From the NCBI RefSeq assembly GCF_024642085.1, contig NZ_JAHEBV010000009.1, positions 1 through 64,000 of the forward strand: 64,000 nucleotides of DNA. The letters run 5' to 3'. Shown here piece by piece: positions 17,989-28,483 of the stretch (its first letter is position 1; every line of letters starts with the position of its first letter). Source of the stretch: Novosphingobium sp. (GTDB lineage: Bacteria; Pseudomonadota; Alphaproteobacteria; Sphingomonadales; Sphingomonadaceae). The notes below the pieces were generated by a model. The model was not told where the DNA came from. It saw only the letters and a list, made by a program, of their open reading frames with translations, and ran no database searches. A program made the position numbers and the translations under genes.

Positions 17989-19146
17989 CTACTTGCGAGA
18001 GAGCCTCAGCAGCCGCCCGCCGTCGCCGTCTTCCAAGATATAGATTGAGCCATCCGCCCCCTCGACGATTTCACGGATGCGCTTTCCCAGCGGATAGCGC
18101 GCCTGTTCAGTGGCCTTGTTGCCGTCGATGCTGGCCCGAACCAGCCCTTCGCTGCCCAATGCGGCGATCAGCGCCTGACCTTTCCATTCGGGCCACATCT
18201 TGCCGGAATAGAAAATGAAATCGCCTGGCGCGATCACCGGGTTCCAGCTGATTGCGGGTGCGGCCAGATCGGGCCTTGTCGCGTGTCGCGGGATTGGCTT
18301 GCCATCATAATGATCGCCGTCCGACACCAGCGGCCAGCCATAGTTCTGGCCCTGTTTGACCTGGTTGAGCTCGTCGCCCCCGGCAGGCCCGTGTTCCAGG
18401 TCCCATAACTGTCCCGCCGCATCGAACTTTAGACCCAGAATGTTGCGGTGGCCGTAGGTCCAGATTTGTGCGCTGATCCCGCCTTTCGCAGCCAGCGGAT
18501 TGCCAGCAGCGGGTGAACCGTCGGGATTGAGCCGCAGAACCTTGCCCAAGTTGACCGACAGGTCTTGTGCAGGAGTGAACTTCTGCCGCTCACCCGAAGC
18601 GAGGAACAAATACTTGCCGTCGGGCGAAAAAGCGATGCGGTGCGAATAATGCCCGCGCCCGGTCACTTTGGGCTGCTGACGCCAGATAACGCTGAACCCT
18701 TCAATCCGGCATGAGTCGGCTTCTTCGCAGACCAGCGTCCCTTTGCCCAGCGCCGCACCGCGGGTGTCGCCGCTGCCTGCCTCGGCCCAGGTCAGATAGA
18801 TTGTTCGCCGCGACAGGGTGGATGCTGCTTCGGCGGGGAGAAAGGCAATTTCGCCCAAACCACCCTGGCCGCCGTAATCGACTTTGGGCACGCCGGTGAC
18901 CGTGCCTAACCGTCCGCTGCGAACGTCGCGAAACTTTATCGTCCCGCCCTTTTCGGTGACGAACAATACCTGGGTCCCCGGCGCGAACGCTGCGGCCCAA
19001 GGTTCGTCGAACGAGCCCAGAACTTCACTGCTGAAGCCTTCAGTCTGACCTTGGCTGGCAGATCGACTATCCCCGGCGGCAGTGGTGCCGCAGCTTGCGA
19101 GGATTAAGGGAAGGGGCGATAGGGCGATCAGGATTTTTGCAAACAT
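17989..19146 (-). CDS. PQQ-dependent sugar dehydrogenase family lipoprotein
   Basis: A 385-residue six-bladed beta-propeller protein of the soluble glucose/aldose dehydrogenase family (YliI-like). A lipoprotein signal with lipobox LILASC puts it on the periplasmic side of a membrane. Family motifs include GGQGGLGEIAFLP, HRIAFSPDGKYLFLASG, TYGHRNILGLKFD and LEHGPAGGDELN, where the catalytic His and cofactor contacts lie. PQQ synthesis genes are not in the window, so cofactor supply is unknown. The ATG at 19146-19144 overlaps the ATG of divergent rnhB (CATG). Confidence 0.9.
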   Translation of the reverse strand: MFAKILIALSPLPLILASCGTTAAGDSRSASQGQTEGFSSEVLGSFDEPWAAAFAPGTQVLFVTEKGGTIKFRDVRSGRLGTVTGVPKVDYGGQGGLGEIAFLPAEAASTLSRRTIYLTWAEAGSGDTRGAALGKGTLVCEEADSCRIEGFSVIWRQQPKVTGRGHYSHRIAFSPDGKYLFLASGERQKFTPAQDLSVNLGKVLRLNPDGSPAAGNPLAAKGGISAQIWTYGHRNILGLKFDAAGQLWDLEHGPAGGDELNQVKQGQNYGWPLVSDGDHYDGKPIPRHATRPDLAAPAISWNPVIAPGDFIFYSGKMWPEWKGQALIAALGSEGLVRASIDGNKATEQARYPLGKRIREIVEGADGSIYILEDGDGGRLLRLSRK

Positions 19147-19774
19147 GTCCGCAACAATTACCCAGCCAGCCACTTTTGCCAAGTCCGACCACATCGTCAT
19201 CGGCGTGGACGAGGCGGGGCGCGGGCCGCTGGCCGGACCGGTGGTGGCAGCAGCTTGCGTGCTGGGACCCAATGCCCCTGCCGGGCTCGACGATTCTAAA
19301 AAGCTGTCTGCCCGTCGCCGCGCAGTGCTTGAACCGCAAATCCACGACAGCAGCCAGTGGGCGCTGGGTCTGGCCGCGGTTGACGAGATCGACGCGCTTA
19401 ATATCTTTGGCGCAACCATGCTGGCGATGACCCGAGCCGTCACAGCACTGTGCGATCTGCTTGGTGCGGAACCCGATCAGGTGCTGATCGACGGGAACAA
19501 GACCCCGCTCGGCCGGGTGCCCGAATGGCGCTGGAAAGCTCGCGCCATCGTTGGCGGCGATGGAATCGAACCATGCATCTCGGCCGCATCGATCCTGGCC
19601 AAGGAGCACCGCGACCGGCTGATGCGTGCCGCAGCGCTGGACCACCCGTTTTTCGGCTGGGAACGCAACATGGGCTATGGCACCGCGGAACACTTGGCGG
19701 CGCTGCGCAAGCACGGCTTGACGCCGCTCCACCGCCGCAGCTTTGCTCCGGTGGTCCAGCTGGTTTTGATCTGA
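19145..19774 (+). CDS. rnhB: Ribonuclease HII
   Basis: A 209-residue type 2 RNase H that removes ribonucleotides from DNA and RNA-DNA hybrids. The catalytic signature is VDEAGRGPLAGPV (Asp23, Glu24), with DDSKKLS, VLIDGNK and AASILAKEHRD following. The chosen ATG 19145 gives a short non-conserved N-terminus before the catalytic strand; the longer track ORF would read into the divergent lipoprotein's signal sequence. Its start codon shares two bases with the opposite-strand ATG, so its promoter must lie inside the sugar dehydrogenase gene. The ccrM control region follows its stop. Confidence 0.94.
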   Translation: MSATITQPATFAKSDHIVIGVDEAGRGPLAGPVVAAACVLGPNAPAGLDDSKKLSARRRAVLEPQIHDSSQWALGLAAVDEIDALNIFGATMLAMTRAVTALCDLLGAEPDQVLIDGNKTPLGRVPEWRWKARAIVGGDGIEPCISAASILAKEHRDRLMRAAALDHPFFGWERNMGYGTAEHLAALRKHGLTPLHRRSFAPVVQLVLI

Positions 19775-19797
19775 CACCCGCAAATAATTCGGCGGGC

Positions 19798-19931
19798 GAG
19801 TCTTCCCCGTCACACCCCTACATCTTGAGTCCCTGGCGAATCCCGGGACTCTAGATGGTGTGCCGGACTCGTTCCGTTCTCATGCCGGTAACCTTTCGCT
19901 AACCATCGCGGGCTAGGATTCCCGCGGAGTC
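19798..19931 (+). promoter_or_regulatory. GANTC-dense control region upstream of ccrM
   Basis: Seven GANTC sites (19798, 19827, 19838, 19847, 19866, 19917, 19927) occur within 134 bases; random sequence predicts about half a site. GANTC is the target of the CcrM enzyme encoded just downstream. Two of the sites form an inverted repeat (gagtccc...gggactc). This is most simply a methylation-sensitive autoregulatory promoter region, as known for Caulobacter ccrM. Confidence 0.7.
19888..19903 (+). promoter_or_regulatory. CtrA-like box
   Basis: GTAA-N7-CTAAC matches the CtrA consensus TTAA-N7-TTAAC with one mismatch in each half and exact spacing. It lies within the GANTC cluster, 95 bases upstream of the ccrM ATG. 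CtrA activates ccrM in Caulobacter, so the match is in the expected place. Confidence 0.5.
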
Positions 19932-19940
19932 GCTGCTTGA

Positions 19941-22221
<2,281 letters not shown>

Positions 22222-22225
<4 letters not shown>

Positions 22226-22977
22226 AGCACGTAGCCGCCATCGCTGACCAGCACAGTGCCGGTAATCGTGGCCGCCGCATCGGATAAAAGGAAAGCAATC
22301 TGCTCTGCGATTTCATGCCCGGTGGCATAGCGGCCAAGGGGTGTTGCCATTTGTCCCAGCGCGGCGATGGCCCCCGAACGGCTGCCATGTTCGCGCACCA
22401 GATCGGCAAACATCGGCGTGCTGTCCCACATCGGCGTATCTACGCCGCCGGGCGCGATTGCATTGACGCGGATCCCGCGCGGCGCGCCCTCTTTCGCCGC
22501 AACCCGCGCTAGGTGGATGGCTGCGGCTTTGCTTGCGCCATACGCGGCCGTGCCAGGCTCGACCTTGATCCCGCTGGCAGAAGCGCTGATTACCACGCTG
22601 GCGCCGCTTGCGGGAGCCAGTCGTAGCGCGCAGCGCAAAGACAGCATCAGCCCATCAAGGTTGACTGCCATCACTTTTCGCCATGCAGCAAAGTCGATGG
22701 CAGCAATCGGCGCAGCGTCAGCTATTCCGGCATTAAGCAGCGAAGCATCGCAAGGCGGGACTTCCCGTTCTATCCGATCCCACAGGCCTTCATCGGCAAC
22801 GTCGCCCGGATAGGCCGAAACAGCGCATGGCAACTTCAGCTCACGAAGCAGATCGGCGTTGCGGTCAATCAGGACCAGACGCTCTGCGCCTTCGCGCGCC
22901 AGAAGTTCGGCAGTGGCAGCACCGATGCCGGATGCGGCGCCAGTGATAAGGCAGGTTTTGCCGTGGAAACGGGGCAT
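22222..22977 (-). CDS. SDR family oxidoreductase
   Basis: A 251-residue classical short-chain dehydrogenase/reductase. It has the cofactor motif TGAASGIG near residue 13, the NAG motif SLLNAGIAD, and the catalytic Ser (SASASG) with YGASK. The C-terminus is the usual SDGGYVL. An acidic Asp after the second strand (LIDRN) favours NAD over NADP. Substrate is not predictable; several SDRs of this type act on secondary alcohols. Its stop overlaps the convergent folP stop by 4 bases. Confidence 0.88.
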
Positions 22978-23107
22978 GAGACTTCCTTAGGTCAAAGACA
23001 AACTTGCGCCCGCCGTGTGGTGGCAGGCGTTTCGATGCAAGTCACCCGAAGGCGTGTCACTGGACCAAGGTATGTCTCCGCCTGCTGCCGCGCGCGGAAT
23101 AGGGCCG

Positions 23108-24526
23108 TCAGGCTGCGTCGCCGATCCCGAGCTCGGTCAGCTTGCGATAAAGCGTTGAACGTCCGATGCCAAGCCTGCGAGCCACTTCGGTCATCCGGCC
23201 GCGATAATGCCCGATCGCCAGGCGGATGACGTCGGCTTCGATATCTTCGAGCGGCCGCAGGTTGCCATCGGTCGTGTAGAGCATCACGCCCACGCCTTCC
23301 TGCACCGGCACCTGGTTGGCCGCTTCGCCGCCGATCAGCGTTGAAAGCTGAGGAAAATCATCAGCGGTCAGTGCGTCACCATCGCAGAAAACCGCCGCGC
23401 GAAACAGTACGGCCTGCAACTGGCGGACGTTACCTGGCCAGTCATAGGCGGCGAGCAAAGCCAGCGCACCATCGGTTATGCCCAGCGATCGCAGCCCCGG
23501 CTGTTCTCCGATGCGTGCCAGGAAATGACGGGCGAGCGCGGCGATATCGCCGGCGCGTTCCCGCAGGGGCGGCAACTGCACTACCGCACCCGATAGCGCG
23601 GCCAGAAGTTCGGGCAGGAAGTGGCCGCCATCGACCATGTCCTTGAGCGGCAAATTGCTGGCAGCGATCAGCCTAACGTCGACACGGAACGAATGGCGCG
23701 CGCCGATCGGGCGGACATCACCACGCTGGATAGAATCGAGCAAGCGTTGCTGGACGTGCAGTGGCAGCCGGTCGATTTCATCAAGCGCAAGAGTGCCGCC
23801 GTCAGCATGCTGCAGCGCGCCGATATGGCGATCAAAAGCGCCTGGAAAAGCGCCTTTTTCGTGACCGAACAGGGCGCTTTCCACCGAATTGCCCGGAACT
23901 CCGCCGACATTAAACAAGCGAAAAGGAAGTTTCGCGCGCGGGCTGGCCGCCTGCATCGCACGGATCAGCATTTCCTTGCCGCTGCCAGTCTCGCCCTCGA
24001 TCAGCACAGGTGTGTGGCTGCGCGCCGCCTTGGCCGCGACTGCAAGGGCAGTACGAAAGCCGGGCGAAGCGCCGATCATCGCGTCGAAATCAGGGTTCGA
24101 CGGCATTTTTTCTGTCAAAGGCTGTAATTCGTCGCGCGGCGCCTCGCGAGTGGTGGCCATTCGCAGCGCCTGCATTAGCCGGTCGAGCGCGACGGGCTTG
24201 ATGAGATAGTCGGTTGCGCCAGCACGCATCGCCTCCACGGCCAGCAGCGGCGAAGCGCTGGTTGTCAGCATCAGCAGCGGCAAGGCGGGGCGGCGTGACT
24301 TGAGTTCAGCTATCAGATCACAGGCGTCGTCTCCGGGAACCCACTGATCGAGGATGATTGCGTTAAGCTGCATGCCCTGGCGTGTGCCCAGCATGGCGAT
24401 GGCGGTTTCAGAATCGCGCACCACGATCGTGCGCCAGCCCTCGCGCCCGGCAAGCGCGGTGATCAGCCGGCTTTGCGCCGGTTCATCGTCGATCAGCATC
24501 AACGTGCGCTGCTCGAATTCCGCCAT
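23108..24526 (-). CDS. NtrC-like response regulator with degenerate AAA+ domain
   Basis: A 472-residue protein: receiver (LMLIDDE, ILDQWVPGDD with the phospho-Asp, Lys in DYLIKPV), AAA+ domain with intact Walker A (GETGSGKE) and a C-terminal Fis-type helix-turn-helix (VARRLGIGRSTLYRKL). The sigma-54 contact loop reads GAFPGA, not GAFTGA. The arginine-finger region reads FLPELLAALSG where PspF has FRADLLDRLAF, so both Arg are absent. It is therefore unlikely to activate sigma-54 RNA polymerase by ATP hydrolysis and may act like the sigma-54-independent NtrC/HupR types. ATG 24526 fits the receiver start. No partner kinase is adjacent. Confidence 0.85.
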   Translation of the reverse strand: MAEFEQRTLMLIDDEPAQSRLITALAGREGWRTIVVRDSETAIAMLGTRQGMQLNAIILDQWVPGDDACDLIAELKSRRPALPLLMLTTSASPLLAVEAMRAGATDYLIKPVALDRLMQALRMATTREAPRDELQPLTEKMPSNPDFDAMIGASPGFRTALAVAAKAARSHTPVLIEGETGSGKEMLIRAMQAASPRAKLPFRLFNVGGVPGNSVESALFGHEKGAFPGAFDRHIGALQHADGGTLALDEIDRLPLHVQQRLLDSIQRGDVRPIGARHSFRVDVRLIAASNLPLKDMVDGGHFLPELLAALSGAVVQLPPLRERAGDIAALARHFLARIGEQPGLRSLGITDGALALLAAYDWPGNVRQLQAVLFRAAVFCDGDALTADDFPQLSTLIGGEAANQVPVQEGVGVMLYTTDGNLRPLEDIEADVIRLAIGHYRGRMTEVARRLGIGRSTLYRKLTELGIGDAA

Positions 24527-24700
24527 TATCTTGCCGCAAGCCCCTCTGGTGTCGCTGCAGGGCATAGACGAGTGAGGTAAAGAGCCGATTAAGGCTGGCG
24601 ATTAGGCGCGATTTTGTCAGACTTCGCCCTTGAGGTGTGCCGGATCGGACGATAGACGATCAGGCAAGGCCGCGCTGCGGCGCACCACTGGGGAACAGGC

Positions 24701-24823
24701 ATGGCTACTGGCAATGACATCAAGGCGCACACGTCCACGTACAGCGGGTTTCTAGGAATGCTGAAATGGGGTGCGATTGCGACCGTACTCATCACCGCAT
24801 TCGTTATACTGCTGATCGCCTGA
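24701..24823 (+). CDS. aa3-type cytochrome c oxidase subunit IV (40 aa)
   Basis: A 40-residue single-helix protein absent from the supplied ORF track because of its size. It reads MATGNDIKAHTSTYSGFL, then the membrane helix GAIATVLITAFVILLIA. This matches the small bacterial aa3 oxidase subunit IV family (PF07835-like), and such genes commonly precede pntAA in alphaproteobacteria. GGGGAA lies 5-6 bases upstream of ATG 24701. The catalytic oxidase subunits are not in the window. It is probably co-transcribed with pntAA, 11 bases downstream. Confidence 0.82.
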   Translation: MATGNDIKAHTSTYSGFLGMLKWGAIATVLITAFVILLIA

Positions 24824-24834
24824 GCATCCTGCCC

Positions 24835-25953
24835 ATGCGTATCGCGGTGCTGAAAGAGCGCGCCGTCGGGGAAAGCCGGGTCTCGGCTACTCCGGAAACG
24901 GTCAAGAAGTTCATCGCACTGGGCGCCGTCGTCGCGGTAGAGCCGGACGCGGGCGCTGGCGCGTCGATCAGCGACGCGGATTACGCCGCTGCCGGCGCCG
25001 AGATAAGCAAGACCGCGGCCAAAGGCGCAGATATCGTGCTGGGTGTCCAGGGACCGGATATCGCCGCGCTGAAAGGCGCGAATTCCGGCGCCTGGATCGT
25101 CGCGGGACTGGATCCGTTCGGCCAGCGGACGCGGATCGATGCCTATGCTGCGGGCGGATACGAAGCGCTGGCGATGGAGTTCATGCCGCGGATCACCCGC
25201 GCGCAATCGATGGATATCCTGTCAAGCCAGTCGAATCTTTCGGGATACAAGGCGGTGATCGAGGCGGCGGGCCAGTATGGCCGCGCCTTTCCAATGATGA
25301 TGACTGCGGCGGGCACCGTTTCCGCTGCCAAATGCTTTGTAATGGGAGTCGGTGTCGCCGGGCTGCAGGCAATCGCTACCGCGCGGCGGCTGGGCGCGCA
25401 GGTTTCCGCAACTGACGTGCGTTCCGCCACGAAAGAGCAAATCCAGTCACTTGGCGCCAAGCCGATCTTTGTCGAGAATGTCGCCGGGATCGAGGGTGAG
25501 GGCGCGGGCGGCTACGCCACGGAAATGAGTGCGGAATACCAAAAAGCCCAGGCTGAACTGGTTTCGGGTCACATTGCCAAGCAAGACATTGTCATCACCA
25601 CTGCGCTGATCCCCGGCCGCGCCGCGCCGCGCCTGATCACAGATGCTCAGATCGCCACGATGAAGCCCGGCTCCGTGATATTCGACCTGGCCGTGGCGCA
25701 CGGGGGCAATGTCGAAGGCTCGAAGCCCGATCAGGTCATAGTTAAGCACGGCGTCAAGATTATCGGTTTTTCTAATACCGCTACTCATCTTGCGGCTGAT
25801 GCTTCGGCGCTTTTTTCGCGCAACCTCTACAATTTTCTTTCAGCGTTCTGGGATAAGGAAACGGGTCGGCCGGTTCTGGATGAGGAGATTGGCAATGCCG
25901 TTCGCCTTACAAAAGGCGGCAAGATTGTGAACGAAAGGGTAGTTTCGGGATAA
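24835..25953 (+). CDS. pntAA: NAD(P) transhydrogenase subunit alpha 1 (soluble NAD-binding domain)
   Basis: The 372-residue NAD(H)-binding subunit of proton-translocating transhydrogenase, which makes NADPH from NADH using the proton gradient. MRIAVLKERAVGESRVSATPETVKK is the classical start. The Rossmann region is VMGVGVAGLQAIATARRLGAQVSATD, and the mobile loop region lies around GAGGYATEMS. ATG 24835 is used because the longer frame overlaps the oxidase gene. It is cut off from pntAB/pntB by a fasciclin gene and a terminator, an odd arrangement for subunits of one complex. Confidence 0.95.
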   Translation: MRIAVLKERAVGESRVSATPETVKKFIALGAVVAVEPDAGAGASISDADYAAAGAEISKTAAKGADIVLGVQGPDIAALKGANSGAWIVAGLDPFGQRTRIDAYAAGGYEALAMEFMPRITRAQSMDILSSQSNLSGYKAVIEAAGQYGRAFPMMMTAAGTVSAAKCFVMGVGVAGLQAIATARRLGAQVSATDVRSATKEQIQSLGAKPIFVENVAGIEGEGAGGYATEMSAEYQKAQAELVSGHIAKQDIVITTALIPGRAAPRLITDAQIATMKPGSVIFDLAVAHGGNVEGSKPDQVIVKHGVKIIGFSNTATHLAADASALFSRNLYNFLSAFWDKETGRPVLDEEIGNAVRLTKGGKIVNERVVSG

Positions 25954-25972
25954 TCGCTGAACTTTCACTCTC

Positions 25973-25990
25973 CTGGATGGTTTCGTCCAG
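25973..25990 (+). terminator. Possible weak hairpin after pntAA
   Basis: A 7-bp stem (ctggatg/cgtccag with one G-U) and a 4-base loop lie between the pntAA stop and the fasciclin gene. The following tract (tgtgagtttt) is only partly T-rich, so this may be an attenuator or RNA-stability hairpin rather than a full terminator. Confidence 0.35.
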
Positions 25991-26013
25991 TGTGAGTTTT
26001 GAAAGGAAGCACG

Positions 26014-26610
26014 ATGAAAAAGATCTTGTTCGCCGCTTTGCCGATTGCAGCGCTGACCCTTGCAGGCTGCGCCACCATGGATACGATGGCTGATAGCAGC
26101 AAGAGCGCGTCGGCATCGGCAAGTGAAACTGCCTACGTTGGCGGCGCCGCAATGTACCCTAACCGTACTATCGTGCAGAACGCGGTAGAATCGCCGATTC
26201 ACACCACTTTGGTGAAGGCAGTGCAGGCTGCGGGCCTTGTGGATACGTTAAACTCGGCTGGGCCGTTCACCGTATTTGCGCCGACAGACGAAGCGTTCGG
26301 CCGGGTGCCAAGCGCAACAGTGAACACTCTGCTGATGCCTGAAAATAAGGCAGCTCTGACCAAGGTGCTGACCTACCATGTCGTGCCGGGCCGCATAACC
26401 GCCGCCGATATTGTTGCCAAGATCAAGGCTGGCGGCGGTAAGGCGACCTTTACTACCGTCGAGGGCGAAACCTTGACCTTCCATATGGATGGCAGTGCCG
26501 TGATGATCATGGGCATGGGCGGTAGCTCAGCCTACGTCACCCAAGCGGACGTAATGCAATCCAACGGCGTGATCCATGTCGTCAACGGGGTGCTGCTCCC
26601 GTCGATGTAA
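26014..26610 (+). CDS. Fasciclin-domain lipoprotein
   Basis: A 198-residue lipoprotein. The signal MKKILFAALPIAALTLAGC has a good lipobox (LAGC), and a Ser/Ala-rich linker follows. One FAS1 domain spans about residues 60-198, with FTVFAPTDEAFGRVP (H1 region), LTYHVVPGRITAADI and NGVIHVVNGVLLP (H2 region). FAS1 domains mediate adhesion or bind small ligands. ATG 26014 has AAAGGAAG eight bases upstream. It sits between pntAA and pntAB and is followed by a strong terminator. No functional tie to transhydrogenase is known. Confidence 0.93.
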   Translation: MKKILFAALPIAALTLAGCATMDTMADSSKSASASASETAYVGGAAMYPNRTIVQNAVESPIHTTLVKAVQAAGLVDTLNSAGPFTVFAPTDEAFGRVPSATVNTLLMPENKAALTKVLTYHVVPGRITAADIVAKIKAGGGKATFTTVEGETLTFHMDGSAVMIMGMGGSSAYVTQADVMQSNGVIHVVNGVLLPSM

Positions 26611-26634
26611 ACGCGGATATGCCGACAAGTTCAG

Positions 26635-26670
26635 ACGGGGCGGGCCGCAAGGTCGGCCCCGTTTTCTTTT
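26635..26670 (+). terminator. Intrinsic terminator after the fasciclin gene
   Basis: The stem acggggc/gccccgt has an inner paired segment (ggcc/ggtc) and is followed by GTTTTCTTTT. It is a convincing rho-independent terminator, 25 bases after the fasciclin stop and 62 bases before pntAB. Confidence 0.8.
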
Positions 26671-26732
26671 GCTTTACCCCTCGACTTCATCGGATTCGCT
26701 TGCAATAGCCCGAAGGGAATCCGGGAGGGCGC

Positions 26733-27014
26733 ATGGACTTCATCTCAATCCTGTCGATCTTCGTGATGGCCTGCTTTGTGGGCTATTACGTTGTCTGGTC
26801 GGTCACGCCGGCGCTGCACACGCCCCTGATGGCGGTGACCAATGCAATCTCGTCAGTCATCATTGTCGGCGCGCTGATTGCATCGGCGGCAGGGGGCAGC
26901 GCTTCGTCAAAGTGGCTGGGCTTGCTGGCGGTGGTGCTGGCTTCGGTCAACATCTTCGGGGGCTTTGCCGTAACCTCGCGGATGCTTGCAATGTACAAGA
27001 AGAAGGATCGCTAG
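26733..27014 (+). CDS. pntAB: NAD(P) transhydrogenase subunit alpha 2 (small membrane subunit)
   Basis: The 93-residue membrane part of the alpha subunit, separate as in many alphaproteobacteria. It has about three helices (FISILSIFVMACFVGYYVV; ISSVIIVGALIASAA; LGLLAVVLASVNIFGGFAV). The NIFGGFAVTSRML motif is diagnostic. GGGAGG lies just upstream of ATG 26733. The supplied long ORF 26576-28450 runs over it in another frame and is not a gene as drawn. It is immediately followed by pntB. Confidence 0.94.
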   Translation: MDFISILSIFVMACFVGYYVVWSVTPALHTPLMAVTNAISSVIIVGALIASAAGGSASSKWLGLLAVVLASVNIFGGFAVTSRMLAMYKKKDR

Positions 27015-27016
27015 GC

Positions 27017-28450
27017 GTGGGGCACACCGACGTGATTTTCACCGTGGTGCATTTCGATGTCGTTGCGGCGCTGGCCTATCTGGTTGCAGGGGTTTTCTTT
27101 ATCCTGGCGCTGCGCGGTTTATCGAGCCCGGCGACGTCCCAGCGCGGCAACCGCTTTGGCATGATTGGCATGACCATCGCCGTTGTTACCACGCTGGTCA
27201 CGCACCAACTTGCCAGTCTGGCTGAAATCGCCATTGCCATAGCGATAGGCGGGGCTATCGGCTGGATCACGGCCAGGCGCATCAAGATGACTGACATGCC
27301 GCAGCTGGTCGCGGCGTTCCACAGTCTTGTCGGCATGGCTGCGGTGCTGGTCGGCTGGGCAGCCTATCTCAATCCCATTGCGTTTGGCATTGCTGGTCCT
27401 GATGGTGTGATCGAGACGCAAAGCAGGGTCGAATTGGGCCTTGGCATTGCCATCGGCGCGATCACCTTTTCCGGCTCGGTTATCGCCTTTCTCAAGCTTG
27501 CCGGAAAGATGAGCGGAGCGCCGATCATGCTGCCACTGCGGCATGTGATCAACCTTGGTACAGTCGCGGCGATCCTAGCCCTTGTCGGCTGGTTCACGCA
27601 GGACCAGGGGTTCTGGGTGATCGCGGCCATCACTGCGCTGTCATTCCTGATCGGCTTCCTGCTGATTATACCCATCGGCGGGGCAGACATGCCCGTCGTC
27701 GTTTCAATGCTTAATTCCTACTCGGGCTGGGCGGCGGCGGCGATGGGCTTTACGCTGCATAATACTGCGATGATCATCACTGGTGCCTTGGTCGGAAGCT
27801 CGGGCGCGATTTTGTCCTACATCATGTGCAGGGCGATGAACCGCAGCTTCCTGTCGGTGATCGCCGGCGGCTTCGGCGTCGATGCGGCAGCCGCCGGGGG
27901 CGAGGCGAAAGAGCAGCGCCCGTGGAAGCGCGGCAGCGCCGAAGATGCCGCGTTCCTGCTGGGTGAGGCAGAGAATGTCATCATCATTCCAGGCTACGGC
28001 ATGGCTGTCGCCCAGGCGCAGCACGTGTTGCGCGAAATGGGCGATCAGCTCAAGGCCAGGGGCGTATCAGTCAAATACGCGATCCACCCCGTCGCGGGCC
28101 GGATGCCTGGCCACATGAACGTGCTGCTGGCCGAAGCCAACGTGCCCTATGATGAAGTGTTCGAGCTGGAGGATATCAACTCCGAGTTCGGCCAATGCGA
28201 CGTCGCCTTCATCATCGGCGCGAACGATGTGGTCAACCCGGCAGCCAAAACCGACAAGGCATCGCCGATCTATGGGATGCCGGTGTTCGATGTCGAAAAG
28301 GCCAAGACCATCATGTTCATCAAGCGCTCCATGGGCGGGGTCGGCTATGCCGGGGTCGACAACGACGTTTTCTACATGGACCAGACCATGATGTTGCTGG
28401 CCGACGCGAAGAAGATGGTCGAGGACATCGTCAAGGCACTGGCTCATTGA
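27017..28450 (+). CDS. pntB: NAD(P) transhydrogenase subunit beta
   Basis: The 477-residue beta subunit has an N-terminal membrane domain of about eight helices through ALVGSSGAILSYIMCRAMNRS. The soluble NADP(H)-binding domain follows (VIIIPGYGMAVAQAQH, HPVAGRMPGHMNVLLAEANVPYD, GANDVVNPAA, FIKRSMGGVGYAGVDN). GTG 27017, two bases after the pntAB stop and with AAGGA upstream, gives the correct family start. The 624-residue track ORF extends upstream through the fasciclin/pntAB region without homology. It forms the proton channel and NADP site with PntAB and PntAA. Confidence 0.95.
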   Translation: MGHTDVIFTVVHFDVVAALAYLVAGVFFILALRGLSSPATSQRGNRFGMIGMTIAVVTTLVTHQLASLAEIAIAIAIGGAIGWITARRIKMTDMPQLVAAFHSLVGMAAVLVGWAAYLNPIAFGIAGPDGVIETQSRVELGLGIAIGAITFSGSVIAFLKLAGKMSGAPIMLPLRHVINLGTVAAILALVGWFTQDQGFWVIAAITALSFLIGFLLIIPIGGADMPVVVSMLNSYSGWAAAAMGFTLHNTAMIITGALVGSSGAILSYIMCRAMNRSFLSVIAGGFGVDAAAAGGEAKEQRPWKRGSAEDAAFLLGEAENVIIIPGYGMAVAQAQHVLREMGDQLKARGVSVKYAIHPVAGRMPGHMNVLLAEANVPYDEVFELEDINSEFGQCDVAFIIGANDVVNPAAKTDKASPIYGMPVFDVEKAKTIMFIKRSMGGVGYAGVDNDVFYMDQTMMLLADAKKMVEDIVKALAH

Positions 28451-28483
28451 TCATTAAGGCTTAAACGTTCATCGACAGCAGCC

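Noticed and set aside
25950-26013. Possible EcfG promoter before the fasciclin gene (GAAC ... CGTC)
   Set aside because: Spacing is 21 bases and the -10 is not CGTT, so it does not meet the consensus.
26576-27016. Upstream extension of the pntB ORF to 624 residues
   Set aside because: The extension overlaps the fasciclin 3' end, a terminator and all of pntAB in another frame; GTG 27017 has a ribosome site and fits the family.
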